The notes beneath the pieces were generated by a model, which saw only the letters and a program-made list of their open reading frames with translations, was not told where the DNA came from and did not search any database. From Gemmatimonadota bacterium (GTDB taxonomy: Bacteria > Gemmatimonadota > Gemmatimonadetes > Gemmatimonadales > Gemmatimonadaceae), in NCBI GenBank assembly GCA_016719105.1, contig JADKAQ010000013.1:186001-250000 (forward strand): a stretch of DNA of 64,000 nt, read 5' to 3'. Position numbers and translations under genes: made by a program. Shown here piece by piece: positions 17,279 through 25,997 of this stretch; position 1 is the stretch's first letter, and every line of letters starts with the position of its first letter.

Positions 17279-17758
17279 CTATTCCACGTGCGCCTCGCGC
17301 TCCGGCGACGGCGTCCTGGCCACGTACGCCGCGAGCCGTCCCAGCTCCTCACGATACACGCCGAGTAGGAAGCGGCGCGTGAACCAGCGCTCGACGACAC
17401 CGCGAACCCCGCCCGCCGACGGCAGGGTGGAGGCGATGGTGACGTCGCACTCGCGCTCGCCTAACGAGTCCACCCGGAAGCTCGTCACCACCCCGGACTC
17501 GGGATACGTCTCGACGATGAGGCGCCCCGGTTCTGGCTCGGTGACAAGTCCGCGCACGGTGCGCGTCTGCCCGAGTGCCCTCATGGTGAAGCGGATATGC
17601 GTCCCCGCCCCGACCCCTCCCTGCTCCACCACCAGCGGCCCGAAGGCCCGCGGGGGGACGATGGCCGGGTGCCCAACCCGGTAGTCGGCGATGACGCCGT
17701 AGCAGCGGGCGGCGGGGGCGGCGATGCGTGCGCTGGAGGAAACGATGTAGCTCGGCAT
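17279..17758 (-). CDS. SRPBCC-family (polyketide cyclase/START-like) protein
   Basis: A 159-residue protein with the helix-grip fold used for hydrophobic ligand binding: SARIAAPAARCYGVIADYRVGHPAIVP at the start, a beta core, and the long C-terminal helix VERWFTRRFLLGVYREELGRLAAYV. The ATG at 17758 fits the usual N-terminus; the open frame upstream has no similarity. Ligand and role are unknown. Confidence 0.7.
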   Translation of the reverse strand: MPSYIVSSSARIAAPAARCYGVIADYRVGHPAIVPPRAFGPLVVEQGGVGAGTHIRFTMRALGQTRTVRGLVTEPEPGRLIVETYPESGVVTSFRVDSLGERECDVTIASTLPSAGGVRGVVERWFTRRFLLGVYREELGRLAAYVARTPSPEREAHVE

Positions 17759-18076
17759 GCGAAGAGTCCGGTTTCGCGAAGGGTCGAGGGAAAGGGCAGC
17801 GCTGCTGGAATTTCGCTCTGCCGTGCGTCGCTTAGACAGGGTCGCATGACCCATCGACAGCGCACGTGGGGAGGCACGCCTGCGGTCGGCGCCAGTGACG
17901 AGTCGTTCCGGAAGCCGCAACAAACGGTCGGACACCCTCCGGATGATCCGACACCGTCCATCCGTCCGCGCTCGCCGCTCACCCCAGATCGTTTGATGCG
18001 TTGGCATACGCCTGCCCTACGTGCGCACTGCAGCCGCACGCGGCTGTGCTCGTGCCCTTTCCTCGCAGGAGGTCCC
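17759..18076. other. 318-bp gap between divergent genes
   Basis: The region between the SRPBCC gene and the SusC gene. It presumably holds promoters for both. The frame of the SusC gene stays open through it without similarity. I see no repeat, RNA gene or clear promoter in it. The last bases include AGGAGG at 18067-18072, five bases before the SusC ATG. Confidence 0.5.
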
Positions 18077-21061
18077 ATGCATCGCTTCTGTTCGCGCTCC
18101 ACCCTCGTCGCCCTCCTTGTCGCCAGCGCCCCCGCGGCCGTGGCGCAGGGGACCGGCACCATTGCCGGACGCATCACCGACCGCGCCACCGGCGCGCCGC
18201 TCGGCGACGCCCGCGTCATTGTCGTGGGTACGCAACGCGACACGCGCACCACCGAAGCCGGGCAGTACCGCCTGGCGAGTCTCCCCGCCGGCGTGGTGCG
18301 CCTGCGGGTACTCCGACTCGGTTACGCCGCACTGCTCGACAGTGTGCAGGTGAGTGCAGGCCAGGAGGCGACGCTCGACGCGTCGCTCACCGCCACCGTC
18401 ACCCGCCTCGACCAGGTGACCATCAGCGCGACCGGCGCCTCCGAACGCCAACGCGAGACGGGGAACAGCATCGCCGCGCTCACCGTCGACTCGTTGCCCA
18501 CGATGATCGTGAGCGGCGTGAACGACTTGCTGTCGTCGCGCGCTGCGAACGTGACGGTCACGCAGACGAGCGGGACCAGCGGGACCGGGTCGCGCATCCG
18601 CATCCGCGGCTCCAACTCCGTCTCGCTCTCCAACGAACCGCTCATCATCATCGACGGCATTCGCTCCGTCTCCGATCCGGGCGGGTCCACGATCAGCGTG
18701 GGCGGACAGAATCCAACGCGCCTCGACGACCTCAACCCCGATGACATCGAGAACATCGAGATCATCAAGGGACCGGCCGCCGCCGCGTTGTACGGCACCG
18801 CTGCCGCCAACGGCGTTGTGCAGATCACGACCAAGCGCGGCAAGTCGGGGCGCACGCGCTGGAGCTTCTTCGGCGACGGCGGGCGCGTGGAAGACGTCTT
18901 CGACTATCCGGCCAACTTCGCCCGCGTGGGGACGCGCCCCAACGGCGCGCGCACCACGGCGTGCACCTTGCTCGACGTCGCGGCCGCGACCTGCAACCCC
19001 AAGACCGATTCGCTCGTGCAGTGGACACCCATCGAGGACGCCTCGGTCTTCGTGCGCGGCTGGCGCTCCAACTACGGGCTGAGTGCCGCCGGCGGGACCG
19101 ACCGCGTGCAGTACTACCTGGGTGGCGACTATACGCGTGAACAGGGAGTGTACTCCAACAACAGCGTGCGCAAACAAGGGGTGCGCGCCAACGTGGGTGG
19201 CCAACTGTCCTCCTCCTCCGAGTTCTCGGCCAAGCTGGGCTACAACCAATTGCGTGCGCGCATCCCGCAGAACGACAACAACGACCTGAGCCCGATCGCC
19301 AACAGCGTCCTGGGGTCGGCGTTCGACAACCCCACGACGCGCGGCTACTTCCTGTATCCGCCGGCGCTCTTCAATCAGATCGGGGTGGACCAGAACGTCG
19401 AGCGCGTGACTGCATCGCTCAACGGCACGTGGCGCCCGCTCTCCTGGCTCTCGCTCACCGGCCTTGGGGGCGTGGACTACGCCGGACGCAGCGATCAGGC
19501 GATCATCCCCCCGGACCTCATCCCCGGTCCCGACAATCGCAACATCGGCTCGCGCACGTCCAATCCTTACGGCCTCTGGACCTACACGGGCAATACCTCG
19601 GCTACCGCCCAGTGGCGCCCTTGGGCCAGCATCGAAGCCAACACCTCGTTAGGGACGCAGTTCAACCGCGAGGTGCTGCATGGGACGCAGGCGTTCGGGC
19701 GCGGGCTGGCGGCCGGCACCGGCTCGCTGGGTGGGACGACGAGCGGCTTTGCTGTCGCCGAGCAGAACCAGGAGATCGTGACGCTCGGTGTCTTCGCGCA
19801 GCAGCGCGTGGCGTGGCGCGACAAGCTCTTCTTCACCGCATCGCTGCGTGGTGACGACAACAGCAACTTCGGGACGAACCTCCAGCTCGTCACCTATCCT
19901 GCCGCCTCGCTCTCGTGGGTGGTGAACGAGGAGTCGTGGTTCCCGCAGGTGGGGTGGCTCTCGTCGTTGCGGCTGCGCGCTGCGGCCGGCCAGTCGGGAC
20001 AGCGCCCCGGCTTCCGCAACGCGGTGACGTTCTACAACACGATTGCCTACCGCCGCAGCGGGAGCGACCTGGGGGGAGTGGAGCTGGCCAACAACGTGGG
20101 CAACGCGACGCTCAAGCCGGAGAAATCGACCGAGTTCGAAGGGGGGCTCGACATCGGGCTCTTCAAGGGGCGCGCCTCGCTGGAACTCACCGCCTACAAC
20201 AAGACGACGCGCGACGCGCTCATCCAGCGCAACCTCCCGCCGTCCACCGGCGCCGCAACGCGCTTCGAGAACCTGGGTGAGGTGACCAATCGCGGCTTCG
20301 AGGCCTCGCTCCTCACCACGCTGGTCGATACGCGTCCGCTGCGCCTCGACCTGAGCGTGACCGGCTCCACCAACCGCAATCGCCTCGTGACGCTCGGCGC
20401 CGGCGTCGACACGATCTTCTTCGGCCTTGGCGCGCTCGACGGCAACTTCTCGCAGCGGGTCGCCGAAGGGCATCCGGTGGGCGGGTACTGGCAGCTTCCG
20501 TACACCTGGAGCGATGCCAACGGCGACGGGATCATCCGCGCGAGCGAGGTCAGCCTCGGCGAGAACTCGGCGTACTTGGGTTCGCCGCTGCCGAGCCGCG
20601 AGTTCTCCATCTCGCCGTCGCTCACCCTCTTCGGCAGGGTGCGCATGACCGCGTTGATGAACTATCGCGGCGGCCACCGCGTGTACAACGCGGGGAGCGA
20701 GTTTCGCTGCGCCGTCTTCGTGCGCTGCGAGGAAGCCTACGCGCCGGGGTCGTCGCTCTCGCTGCAGGCGCGCCGGGTGGCCGGCTTGTTAGGCACCAGC
20801 GCCGGCTACATCGAGGACGCCTCGTTCTGGAAGCTGCGCGAAGTCTCGGTGGCCTTCGACGCCCCGGCCGACTGGGCCCGCCGCCTGCGCGCCTCGTCGC
20901 TCTCGCTCACGCTCGCCGGACGCAACCTGGCCACCTGGACCGACTACACCGGCTTCGATCCCGAAATCACGTTCAACGGGACCTCCAACTACAGCACCGC
21001 CGAGTTCTTCACCCAGCCGCCGGTTCGTTACCTCACGGCGCGCATCGCGCTCGGGTGGTGA
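18077..21061 (+). CDS. SusC/RagA-family TonB-linked outer-membrane receptor
   Basis: A 994-residue outer-membrane transporter. It has a signal peptide ending AVAQG and a carboxypeptidase-regulatory-like beta domain at about 25-110 (AGRITDRATGAPLGDARV ... AGQYRLASLPAG). Then comes a plug domain with SGVNDLLSSRAANVTV, GTGSRIRIRGSNSVSLSNEPLIIIDGIR, and the SusC signature DDLNPDDIENIEIIKGPAAAALYGTAAANGVVQITTK. A barrel of about 750 residues follows. It ends in IALGW, a C-terminal Trp/Phe-type strand. The ATG is set by AGGAGG and by the signal peptide. The SusD-like gene follows at once, so the pair should take up a glycan, peptide or other large nutrient; the substrate cannot be predicted. Confidence 0.92.
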   Translation: MHRFCSRSTLVALLVASAPAAVAQGTGTIAGRITDRATGAPLGDARVIVVGTQRDTRTTEAGQYRLASLPAGVVRLRVLRLGYAALLDSVQVSAGQEATLDASLTATVTRLDQVTISATGASERQRETGNSIAALTVDSLPTMIVSGVNDLLSSRAANVTVTQTSGTSGTGSRIRIRGSNSVSLSNEPLIIIDGIRSVSDPGGSTISVGGQNPTRLDDLNPDDIENIEIIKGPAAAALYGTAAANGVVQITTKRGKSGRTRWSFFGDGGRVEDVFDYPANFARVGTRPNGARTTACTLLDVAAATCNPKTDSLVQWTPIEDASVFVRGWRSNYGLSAAGGTDRVQYYLGGDYTREQGVYSNNSVRKQGVRANVGGQLSSSSEFSAKLGYNQLRARIPQNDNNDLSPIANSVLGSAFDNPTTRGYFLYPPALFNQIGVDQNVERVTASLNGTWRPLSWLSLTGLGGVDYAGRSDQAIIPPDLIPGPDNRNIGSRTSNPYGLWTYTGNTSATAQWRPWASIEANTSLGTQFNREVLHGTQAFGRGLAAGTGSLGGTTSGFAVAEQNQEIVTLGVFAQQRVAWRDKLFFTASLRGDDNSNFGTNLQLVTYPAASLSWVVNEESWFPQVGWLSSLRLRAAAGQSGQRPGFRNAVTFYNTIAYRRSGSDLGGVELANNVGNATLKPEKSTEFEGGLDIGLFKGRASLELTAYNKTTRDALIQRNLPPSTGAATRFENLGEVTNRGFEASLLTTLVDTRPLRLDLSVTGSTNRNRLVTLGAGVDTIFFGLGALDGNFSQRVAEGHPVGGYWQLPYTWSDANGDGIIRASEVSLGENSAYLGSPLPSREFSISPSLTLFGRVRMTALMNYRGGHRVYNAGSEFRCAVFVRCEEAYAPGSSLSLQARRVAGLLGTSAGYIEDASFWKLREVSVAFDAPADWARRLRASSLSLTLAGRNLATWTDYTGFDPEITFNGTSNYSTAEFFTQPPVRYLTARIALGW

Positions 21062-21066
21062 TCGCC

Positions 21067-22416
21067 ATGACTCGATTCGGAGAGATCCGCATGTCCTCAT
21101 CTGCTTTCGCGCGCGTGGCACCGCTCGCCGCCGCGCTCCTCATCGCCGGCTGTAACCCCGACACGGTGCTCGACGTCCCCGATCCCGACGTCGTGCGCCC
21201 GGGGACGCTCACCGGCAAGTCGGCACTCCCCGCCCTTCGCAGCGGCGTACTCGGGTCGTTCCAGGTTGCCTACTCGGGCGGGGGCGACCTCCAGAACGGC
21301 GGGCACGAAGGGATCATCCAGCTCGCCGCGCTCTTCACCGATGAGTTCATCAACGCCGAGACGTTCAGCGACCGCATCAACCTCGACGCACGTCGCGTCA
21401 CCGCGGCCAACGGCACGATGGTCGCGCTCTTCCTCGACCTGAGCCGGGCGCGCGCCGCGGCATCCACCGCCGCGCGCAAGTACGCGCAATTCGACCCGGG
21501 GGCCGCGGGGCACGCCGAGATGATCGCCATCGACGGCTTCTCGCACGTGCTCTTTGGAGAGCACTACTGCTCCGGCGTTCCCTTCAGCACCATCACCGAC
21601 GACGAGCAGCTCGTCTACGGTGATCCGCAGACGCGCGACCAGATGTTCCAGACCGCCATCGCGAAATTCGATTCGGTGATCACGATGGCACGCGCCATCA
21701 ACAGCACGCAGCTCGAGTCGCTGGCGCGCGTCGGGAAGGGGCGCGCCCTGGTGAACCTGGCGCGGTGGACGGAGGCCTCGGCCGCGGTGGCCCCCGTCGC
21801 CACGTCGTTCTCCTATGCGATCGAGGCATCGAGCAACTCCGCGCGCCAGAACAACGGGATCTGGCACTACTTCTTCAATTCGGCGTCGTTCAGCGTGGCC
21901 GATCGCGAAGGAGGGGTGGGACTCCCCTTCGCGTCGGACGGTGATCCTCGTGTGGACGCCGAAGACACGGGTGGCCCCGGCTTCGATGGCGAGACGCCGT
22001 TCATCGTGGCGCTCAAGTACGCGGAGGCGACCACGCCGACCGTGCTGGCCAACGGGATCGAGGCGCGACTGATCGAGTCGGAAGGGGCGCTGCGCGCCGG
22101 GCAGGGGGCGGCGATGCTGACGACGCTGAACGGGCTACGGGGCAGTGTTGGCCTCGACCCGCTGGCCGATCCCGGGACGCAGCTGTTGCGCGAGGACGCG
22201 CTCTTCAAGGAGCGTGCGTTCTGGTTGTACCTGACGGGCCATCGCCTCGGTGACCTGCGGCGGCAGGTGCGGCAGTATGCACGGACGGTCGCATTGGTCT
22301 ATCCGTCGGGGAGCTACTTCAAGGGCGGAACCTACGGGACGGACGTCGTCTTCCCAGTCTCGGCGGACGAACGCAACAACCCGAAGTTCCAGGGGTGCAT
22401 CGATCGCACCCCTTAG
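21067..22416 (+). CDS. SusD/RagB-family surface lipoprotein
   Basis: The ligand-binding lipoprotein partner of the preceding SusC protein. The 449 residues begin with a lipoprotein signal ending ALLIAGC (Cys about 28). The SusD-like helical repeat region contains RAAASTAARKYAQFDP, an ALVNLARWTEASAAV tetratricopeptide-like segment, EARLIESEGALRAGQ and the end segment RAFWLYLTGHRLGDLRRQVRQY. It is shorter than Bacteroidetes SusD proteins, as usual for this taxon type. The start is five bases after the SusC stop; ATG at 21091, preceded by GGAGAG, is an equally good choice and keeps the signal peptide. Confidence 0.87.
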   Translation: MTRFGEIRMSSSAFARVAPLAAALLIAGCNPDTVLDVPDPDVVRPGTLTGKSALPALRSGVLGSFQVAYSGGGDLQNGGHEGIIQLAALFTDEFINAETFSDRINLDARRVTAANGTMVALFLDLSRARAAASTAARKYAQFDPGAAGHAEMIAIDGFSHVLFGEHYCSGVPFSTITDDEQLVYGDPQTRDQMFQTAIAKFDSVITMARAINSTQLESLARVGKGRALVNLARWTEASAAVAPVATSFSYAIEASSNSARQNNGIWHYFFNSASFSVADREGGVGLPFASDGDPRVDAEDTGGPGFDGETPFIVALKYAEATTPTVLANGIEARLIESEGALRAGQGAAMLTTLNGLRGSVGLDPLADPGTQLLREDALFKERAFWLYLTGHRLGDLRRQVRQYARTVALVYPSGSYFKGGTYGTDVVFPVSADERNNPKFQGCIDRTP

Positions 22417-22451
22417 CCCGACTCGTTCGTGAGTGACGCCTGGCTCCGAGT

Positions 22452-22486
22452 CCTCCGCGGTGATGTGGAGCGCTGCGCCGCGGAGG
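22452..22486. terminator. Hairpin between convergent SusD and SAM-hydrolase genes
   Basis: CCTCCGCGG at 22452-22460 pairs with CCGCGGAGG at 22478-22486 around a 17-base loop. It lies in the 89-bp gap between converging genes. There is no T-run, so it is only terminator-like. Confidence 0.35.
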
Positions 22487-22505
22487 GCGCGGAGGGAGGT
22501 CGAGC

Positions 22506-23255
22506 CTACCCCTTGTACCAGACCACCGTCGCCCCGCGGGCGAGGCCGAGGACGCGGGCGGCGTTCCCTTCGCGCACGGCGATCTCCAGCAGCCCGGTCG
22601 ACCCACTGATCGCGACCGCCGCCCCGACGGCGACGTCGGCGTAGGTCGCGCGGATGGGGACGGGGCGTCCGCCAGCCGCAACGACGCCGGCGCGCACCCC
22701 CAGCAGGTTGGTGATGGCGTTGCCGAAGCGATCGATGGCGATCACCTCGCCCAGGACCGCGCCGTCCTCGCGGCGCACGGCCTCCTTGGTGCGGCGCACG
22801 ATGGGCGCCTCGAAGTCGGGGCCGAGGTCGTCGAGGCGCGCCCCGCGGGCCAGCGCCGCGGCCGCCGGGGCAAAGACGTCGCGCCCGTGGAAGGTGCGGG
22901 AGGCGGTGGCGGCGATGGGGAGCGAGACCGCGCGGGCCCCCGTCAGCAGCAACGCCGGCGAGAGGATCCCGTTGTCGGGCCCCACGAGGAAGCGGCCATC
23001 GCTCTCCACCGCCAGGCAGGCGCGCCCCGTTCCGACGCCGGGATCGACCACCGCCAGGTGCACCGTCCCCTCGGGAAAGCGCCGCCAGTAGCGAGCGACC
23101 GTCAGGCGCGCGAGCTCCACGTCCTGCGGTGGGACCTCGTGTGACAGGTCGACGACCTGTGCCTCGGGGGCCAGCGTGAGCAGCACCCCCTTCATCTCGG
23201 CCACGTAGCCGTCGGCCGTGCCAAAGTCGGTGAGCAGGGTGATGGGCGGTCGCAT
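22506..23255 (-). CDS. SAM hydroxide adenosyltransferase (DUF62 family)
   Basis: A 249-residue protein of the fluorinase/chlorinase-related family; most bacterial members hydrolyse S-adenosylmethionine to adenosine and methionine. Motifs: TLLTDFGTADGYVAEMKGVL with the catalytic Asp region, DLSHEVPPQDVELA, VHLAVVDPGVGTGR, VGPDNGILSPAL, FHGRDVFAPAAAALA and the C-terminal IDRFGNAITNL. The halogenase-specific insertion is not visible, so I expect hydrolase activity rather than halogenation. The ATG overlaps the stop of the MATE gene by one base (TAATG), so the two are probably co-translated. Confidence 0.85.
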   Translation of the reverse strand: MRPPITLLTDFGTADGYVAEMKGVLLTLAPEAQVVDLSHEVPPQDVELARLTVARYWRRFPEGTVHLAVVDPGVGTGRACLAVESDGRFLVGPDNGILSPALLLTGARAVSLPIAATASRTFHGRDVFAPAAAALARGARLDDLGPDFEAPIVRRTKEAVRREDGAVLGEVIAIDRFGNAITNLLGVRAGVVAAGGRPVPIRATYADVAVGAAVAISGSTGLLEIAVREGNAARVLGLARGATVVWYKG

Positions 23256-24679
23256 TACACAGTTTTGTGCTTCCAACGCCCGCTGCGCCAGAGGAACATC
23301 ATCGCCACCCCGCGCCCGGCCGCGGTCAGCGAGATCGCCCACCAGATCCCCACCGGCCCCCACAGCGCGGCCCACCACGCGGCCAGCGGGATGCGGAGGG
23401 CGGTGAGGAGGGTCGAGGTGATCATCGGCGGAACGGTGTCCCCCGCCCCACCCAGCGCCCCCTCGAGGACGATCTCCGCCGGGAGCAGGAGCTGCGACAG
23501 GGCGTTGATGCGCAGGTACATCGCCGTCTCGTCGACCACGGTCGGGTCGTCGGTGAAGGCGAGGGCCAGCCGCTCGGGGATGGTGAGCGAGACGATCGCC
23601 ATGAGGAGCGCCGGGGCCATGGCGAAGAGCATGGTGATCCACCCGGCCCGCTCGGCGCGGTCCACCCGCCCCGCCCCCAGGTTCTGCCCGACGATGGCCG
23701 CGGCGGTGGCGCCGAATCCGACCCCGATCATGTACAGCCAGCTCTCGATGCGATGCCCCAGCCCGAGCGCCGCCAGCGCCGGCGTCCCGAAGCGCGTGGT
23801 GGTGCGCGTGAGGGCGACGTAGATGAACGAGAAGATCACCCCGGTGACCGCGGTGGGGAGACCGATGCGCAGGACGCGGCGGGCGACGGCGAGGATGGAA
23901 CGTACCTCTCCCAGGCGGGCCAGCCGGGCGACCGCCCCCACCGGGGCCCCATCCACCTCCGACAGCTGCAGCGCCTCGCGCCCCACGTGCCGCCCGGGGG
24001 CCTTGAGCATCCCGCGCCGCCGGAGGATCGTCACCCCGACGGCGAAGGCGGCGCCGCGCGTGGCCAGCAGCGCCACCGCCGCCCCAGCGATCCCCAGCTC
24101 GGGAGCCGGCCCCCACCCCAGGATGAGCACGGGGTCCAACAGCAGCGTGCAGGCGACGGAGATGGAGAGGAGGACGAGCGGCGTCCGAGTGTTGCCCGAT
24201 GCGCGAAAGGTCGCGTCGACGCAGAAGTAGCCGTAGATGAGCGGGAGCCCCAGGAAGTACGTGCGCAGGTAGTCGCGGGCGAGCGCCGTTACCTCGGGCG
24301 GCGTCTGCATGAAGGCGAAGAGCATGTCGACCGACAGCGCCCCGGCCACCCCGACGACCGCGCCTAACGCCAGCGCGAAGACGAGCGCCCCCCCCGCCAC
24401 ATGCGCCGCTTCGTCGCCACGCCCCTCCCCGTGTCGCCGCGCCGCCAGCGCCGTGACCCCCAGCGCCACCCCCTCGGCGATCGACACGACCAGCCAGACC
24501 CAGAAGATCGCCGTGGACACCGCCGCCAGCCCGTCAGGGCCGATGCGCGTCCCCACCCAGTACGCATCCATCGACGCGAAGAGCGTCATCAGGAGGTTCG
24601 ACGCCACCGCCGGGATGGCGACGCGCCGGATGACCCGCGGGAGCGCGTCGTCCACCAGCGCCCCCGCGGCCACGCTCAT
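23255..24679 (-). CDS. MATE-family multidrug/metabolite efflux transporter
   Basis: A 474-residue inner-membrane antiporter with about twelve hydrophobic segments in two halves. Family features include ASMDAYWVGTRIGPDGLAAVS in the first helix pair, the LGVTALAARRHGEGR loop, and the second-half segment IVGQNLGAGRVDRAERAGW. A charged insertion of about 40 residues (KAPGRHVGREALQLSEVDGAPVG onwards) lies between the halves and is longer than usual. The substrate is unknown. Its stop codon overlaps the start of the DUF62 gene by one base; the Mrp gene ends 19 bp upstream. Confidence 0.87.
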   Translation of the reverse strand: MSVAAGALVDDALPRVIRRVAIPAVASNLLMTLFASMDAYWVGTRIGPDGLAAVSTAIFWVWLVVSIAEGVALGVTALAARRHGEGRGDEAAHVAGGALVFALALGAVVGVAGALSVDMLFAFMQTPPEVTALARDYLRTYFLGLPLIYGYFCVDATFRASGNTRTPLVLLSISVACTLLLDPVLILGWGPAPELGIAGAAVALLATRGAAFAVGVTILRRRGMLKAPGRHVGREALQLSEVDGAPVGAVARLARLGEVRSILAVARRVLRIGLPTAVTGVIFSFIYVALTRTTTRFGTPALAALGLGHRIESWLYMIGVGFGATAAAIVGQNLGAGRVDRAERAGWITMLFAMAPALLMAIVSLTIPERLALAFTDDPTVVDETAMYLRINALSQLLLPAEIVLEGALGGAGDTVPPMITSTLLTALRIPLAAWWAALWGPVGIWWAISLTAAGRGVAMMFLWRSGRWKHKTV

Positions 24680-24698
24680 GCCGTCGTGCCTCGCACGC

Positions 24699-25832
24699 TC
24701 AGGCGGCGCCTAACGACTTCGCCAAACGGTCGGCCAGCGCGATGATCGCCTTGGCTGCCGGCGACGTCTCATCGACCGCCACCACCGGGCGCCCCGTGTC
24801 GCCCCCCTCCATCACGCGCGGATACAGCGGGATCTGCGCCAGAAGCGGGATCTCGCACTCGTCGGCGAGCTTCTGCCCGCCGCCCGTCCCGAACAGCGCC
24901 GTCGGCTTGCCGCAGTGCGGGCACTCGAACCACGACATGTTCTCCACGATCCCCAGCACCGGGACGCCGGTGCGCTGAAACATCTTCACCCCGCGCAGCG
25001 CATCACCGATGGCCACTTCCTGCGGCGTCGTCACGATCACCGCTCCGGTCACCTGCGTGGCCTGCACCAGCGAGAGCTGCGCGTCGCCCGTCCCCGGCGG
25101 CATGTCGACGATGAAGAAGTCGAGCTGCCCCCAGTCGACGTCCTTGAGGAATTGCGTGGTGATCTTCATGACGATGGGGCCGCGCCAGATGGCCGGCTGG
25201 TCGCGCTCGATGAGCAGCCCTAACGAGATGCACTTCACCCCGTGCGCCTCGTGCGGGATGATCTTCTCGTCCTGCACCATCGGCGCCCCCGAGATGCCCA
25301 TCATGCGCGGGACGTTGGGGCCGTAGATGTCGGCGTCCATCAACCCCACGCGCAGCCCACGCTGCGCCAGCGCCACCGCGAGGTTCACGGCCACCGTCGA
25401 CTTCCCCACCCCGCCCTTCCCCGACGACACCGCAAGGATCCGCCCCAACTGCGGATAGACCACCGGCTGCGGCGCGCTTGGGCGCGGTGCCGCCGGACGG
25501 TCATCCATCACCGGGAGGGCGCGCGCCTGCCCAGCCGCCGCGGGACGCCCCGCCGCCGCCTGCGCCGCCCCTCGCCCCGGGGCAAACTCCGACGGGTCGC
25601 GCACCGCCACCTGCACCGACGACACCCCGTCCACCCGCTCCACCACCTGCCGCACGTCGCGCACGAGCGTCGCGTCGTCCTGCGGCGCCAGCACCACCGT
25701 CAGGTGCACCTTGCCGTCGAGCGTCGTCCCGATGTCGCGCACCAGTTGGCTGGTGAGCACGTCCTCGCCCGTGCGAGGGTTGCGAATTGCCGACAGCGCG
25801 ATCCCGATGCGTTCCTGGAGCGTGGTAGCCAT
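24699..25832 (-). CDS. Mrp/ApbC-type iron-sulfur cluster carrier ATPase
   Basis: A 377-residue P-loop ATPase that loads and transfers Fe-S clusters. It has an N-terminal MIP18/DUF59-like domain (residues about 1-95) and an Ala/Pro linker. The NTPase domain has the deviant Walker A SGKGGVGKST, LMDADIYGPNVPRMMG, FFIVDMPPGTGDAQLSL and VIVTTPQEVAIGDALR. The C-terminal CPHC (in FECPHCGKPT) is the paired-cysteine cluster site. Length and domain order are normal. It probably supplies Fe-S clusters such as those in the ETF-linked oxidoreductase in this window, but that link is inference. Confidence 0.9.
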   Translation of the reverse strand: MATTLQERIGIALSAIRNPRTGEDVLTSQLVRDIGTTLDGKVHLTVVLAPQDDATLVRDVRQVVERVDGVSSVQVAVRDPSEFAPGRGAAQAAAGRPAAAGQARALPVMDDRPAAPRPSAPQPVVYPQLGRILAVSSGKGGVGKSTVAVNLAVALAQRGLRVGLMDADIYGPNVPRMMGISGAPMVQDEKIIPHEAHGVKCISLGLLIERDQPAIWRGPIVMKITTQFLKDVDWGQLDFFIVDMPPGTGDAQLSLVQATQVTGAVIVTTPQEVAIGDALRGVKMFQRTGVPVLGIVENMSWFECPHCGKPTALFGTGGGQKLADECEIPLLAQIPLYPRVMEGGDTGRPVVAVDETSPAAKAIIALADRLAKSLGAA

Positions 25833-25997
25833 ACATCCTGCCGTTGGTGTGATCGATCAGCGTGCCCTGTGGGCGAGGCGACCGCGAGGCCTGACGACCG
25901 TCTCGCCCGCGCCGCGCCGCGCCGCGCCCGACCGGGGGCGGCGCGTCGCCGTCTCCCCGTCAACTCCGCACGACCGCCGAGCGGCGGCCGCCTCCGT

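Noticed and set aside
17597..18076. N-terminal extension of the SusC protein (160 codons)
   Set aside because: No similarity, and the ATG at 18077 has AGGAGG and a normal signal peptide.
22506..23255. SAM-dependent halogenase call for the DUF62 protein
   Set aside because: It lacks the visible halogenase-specific insertion; most family members hydrolyse SAM, so I keep the more general name.
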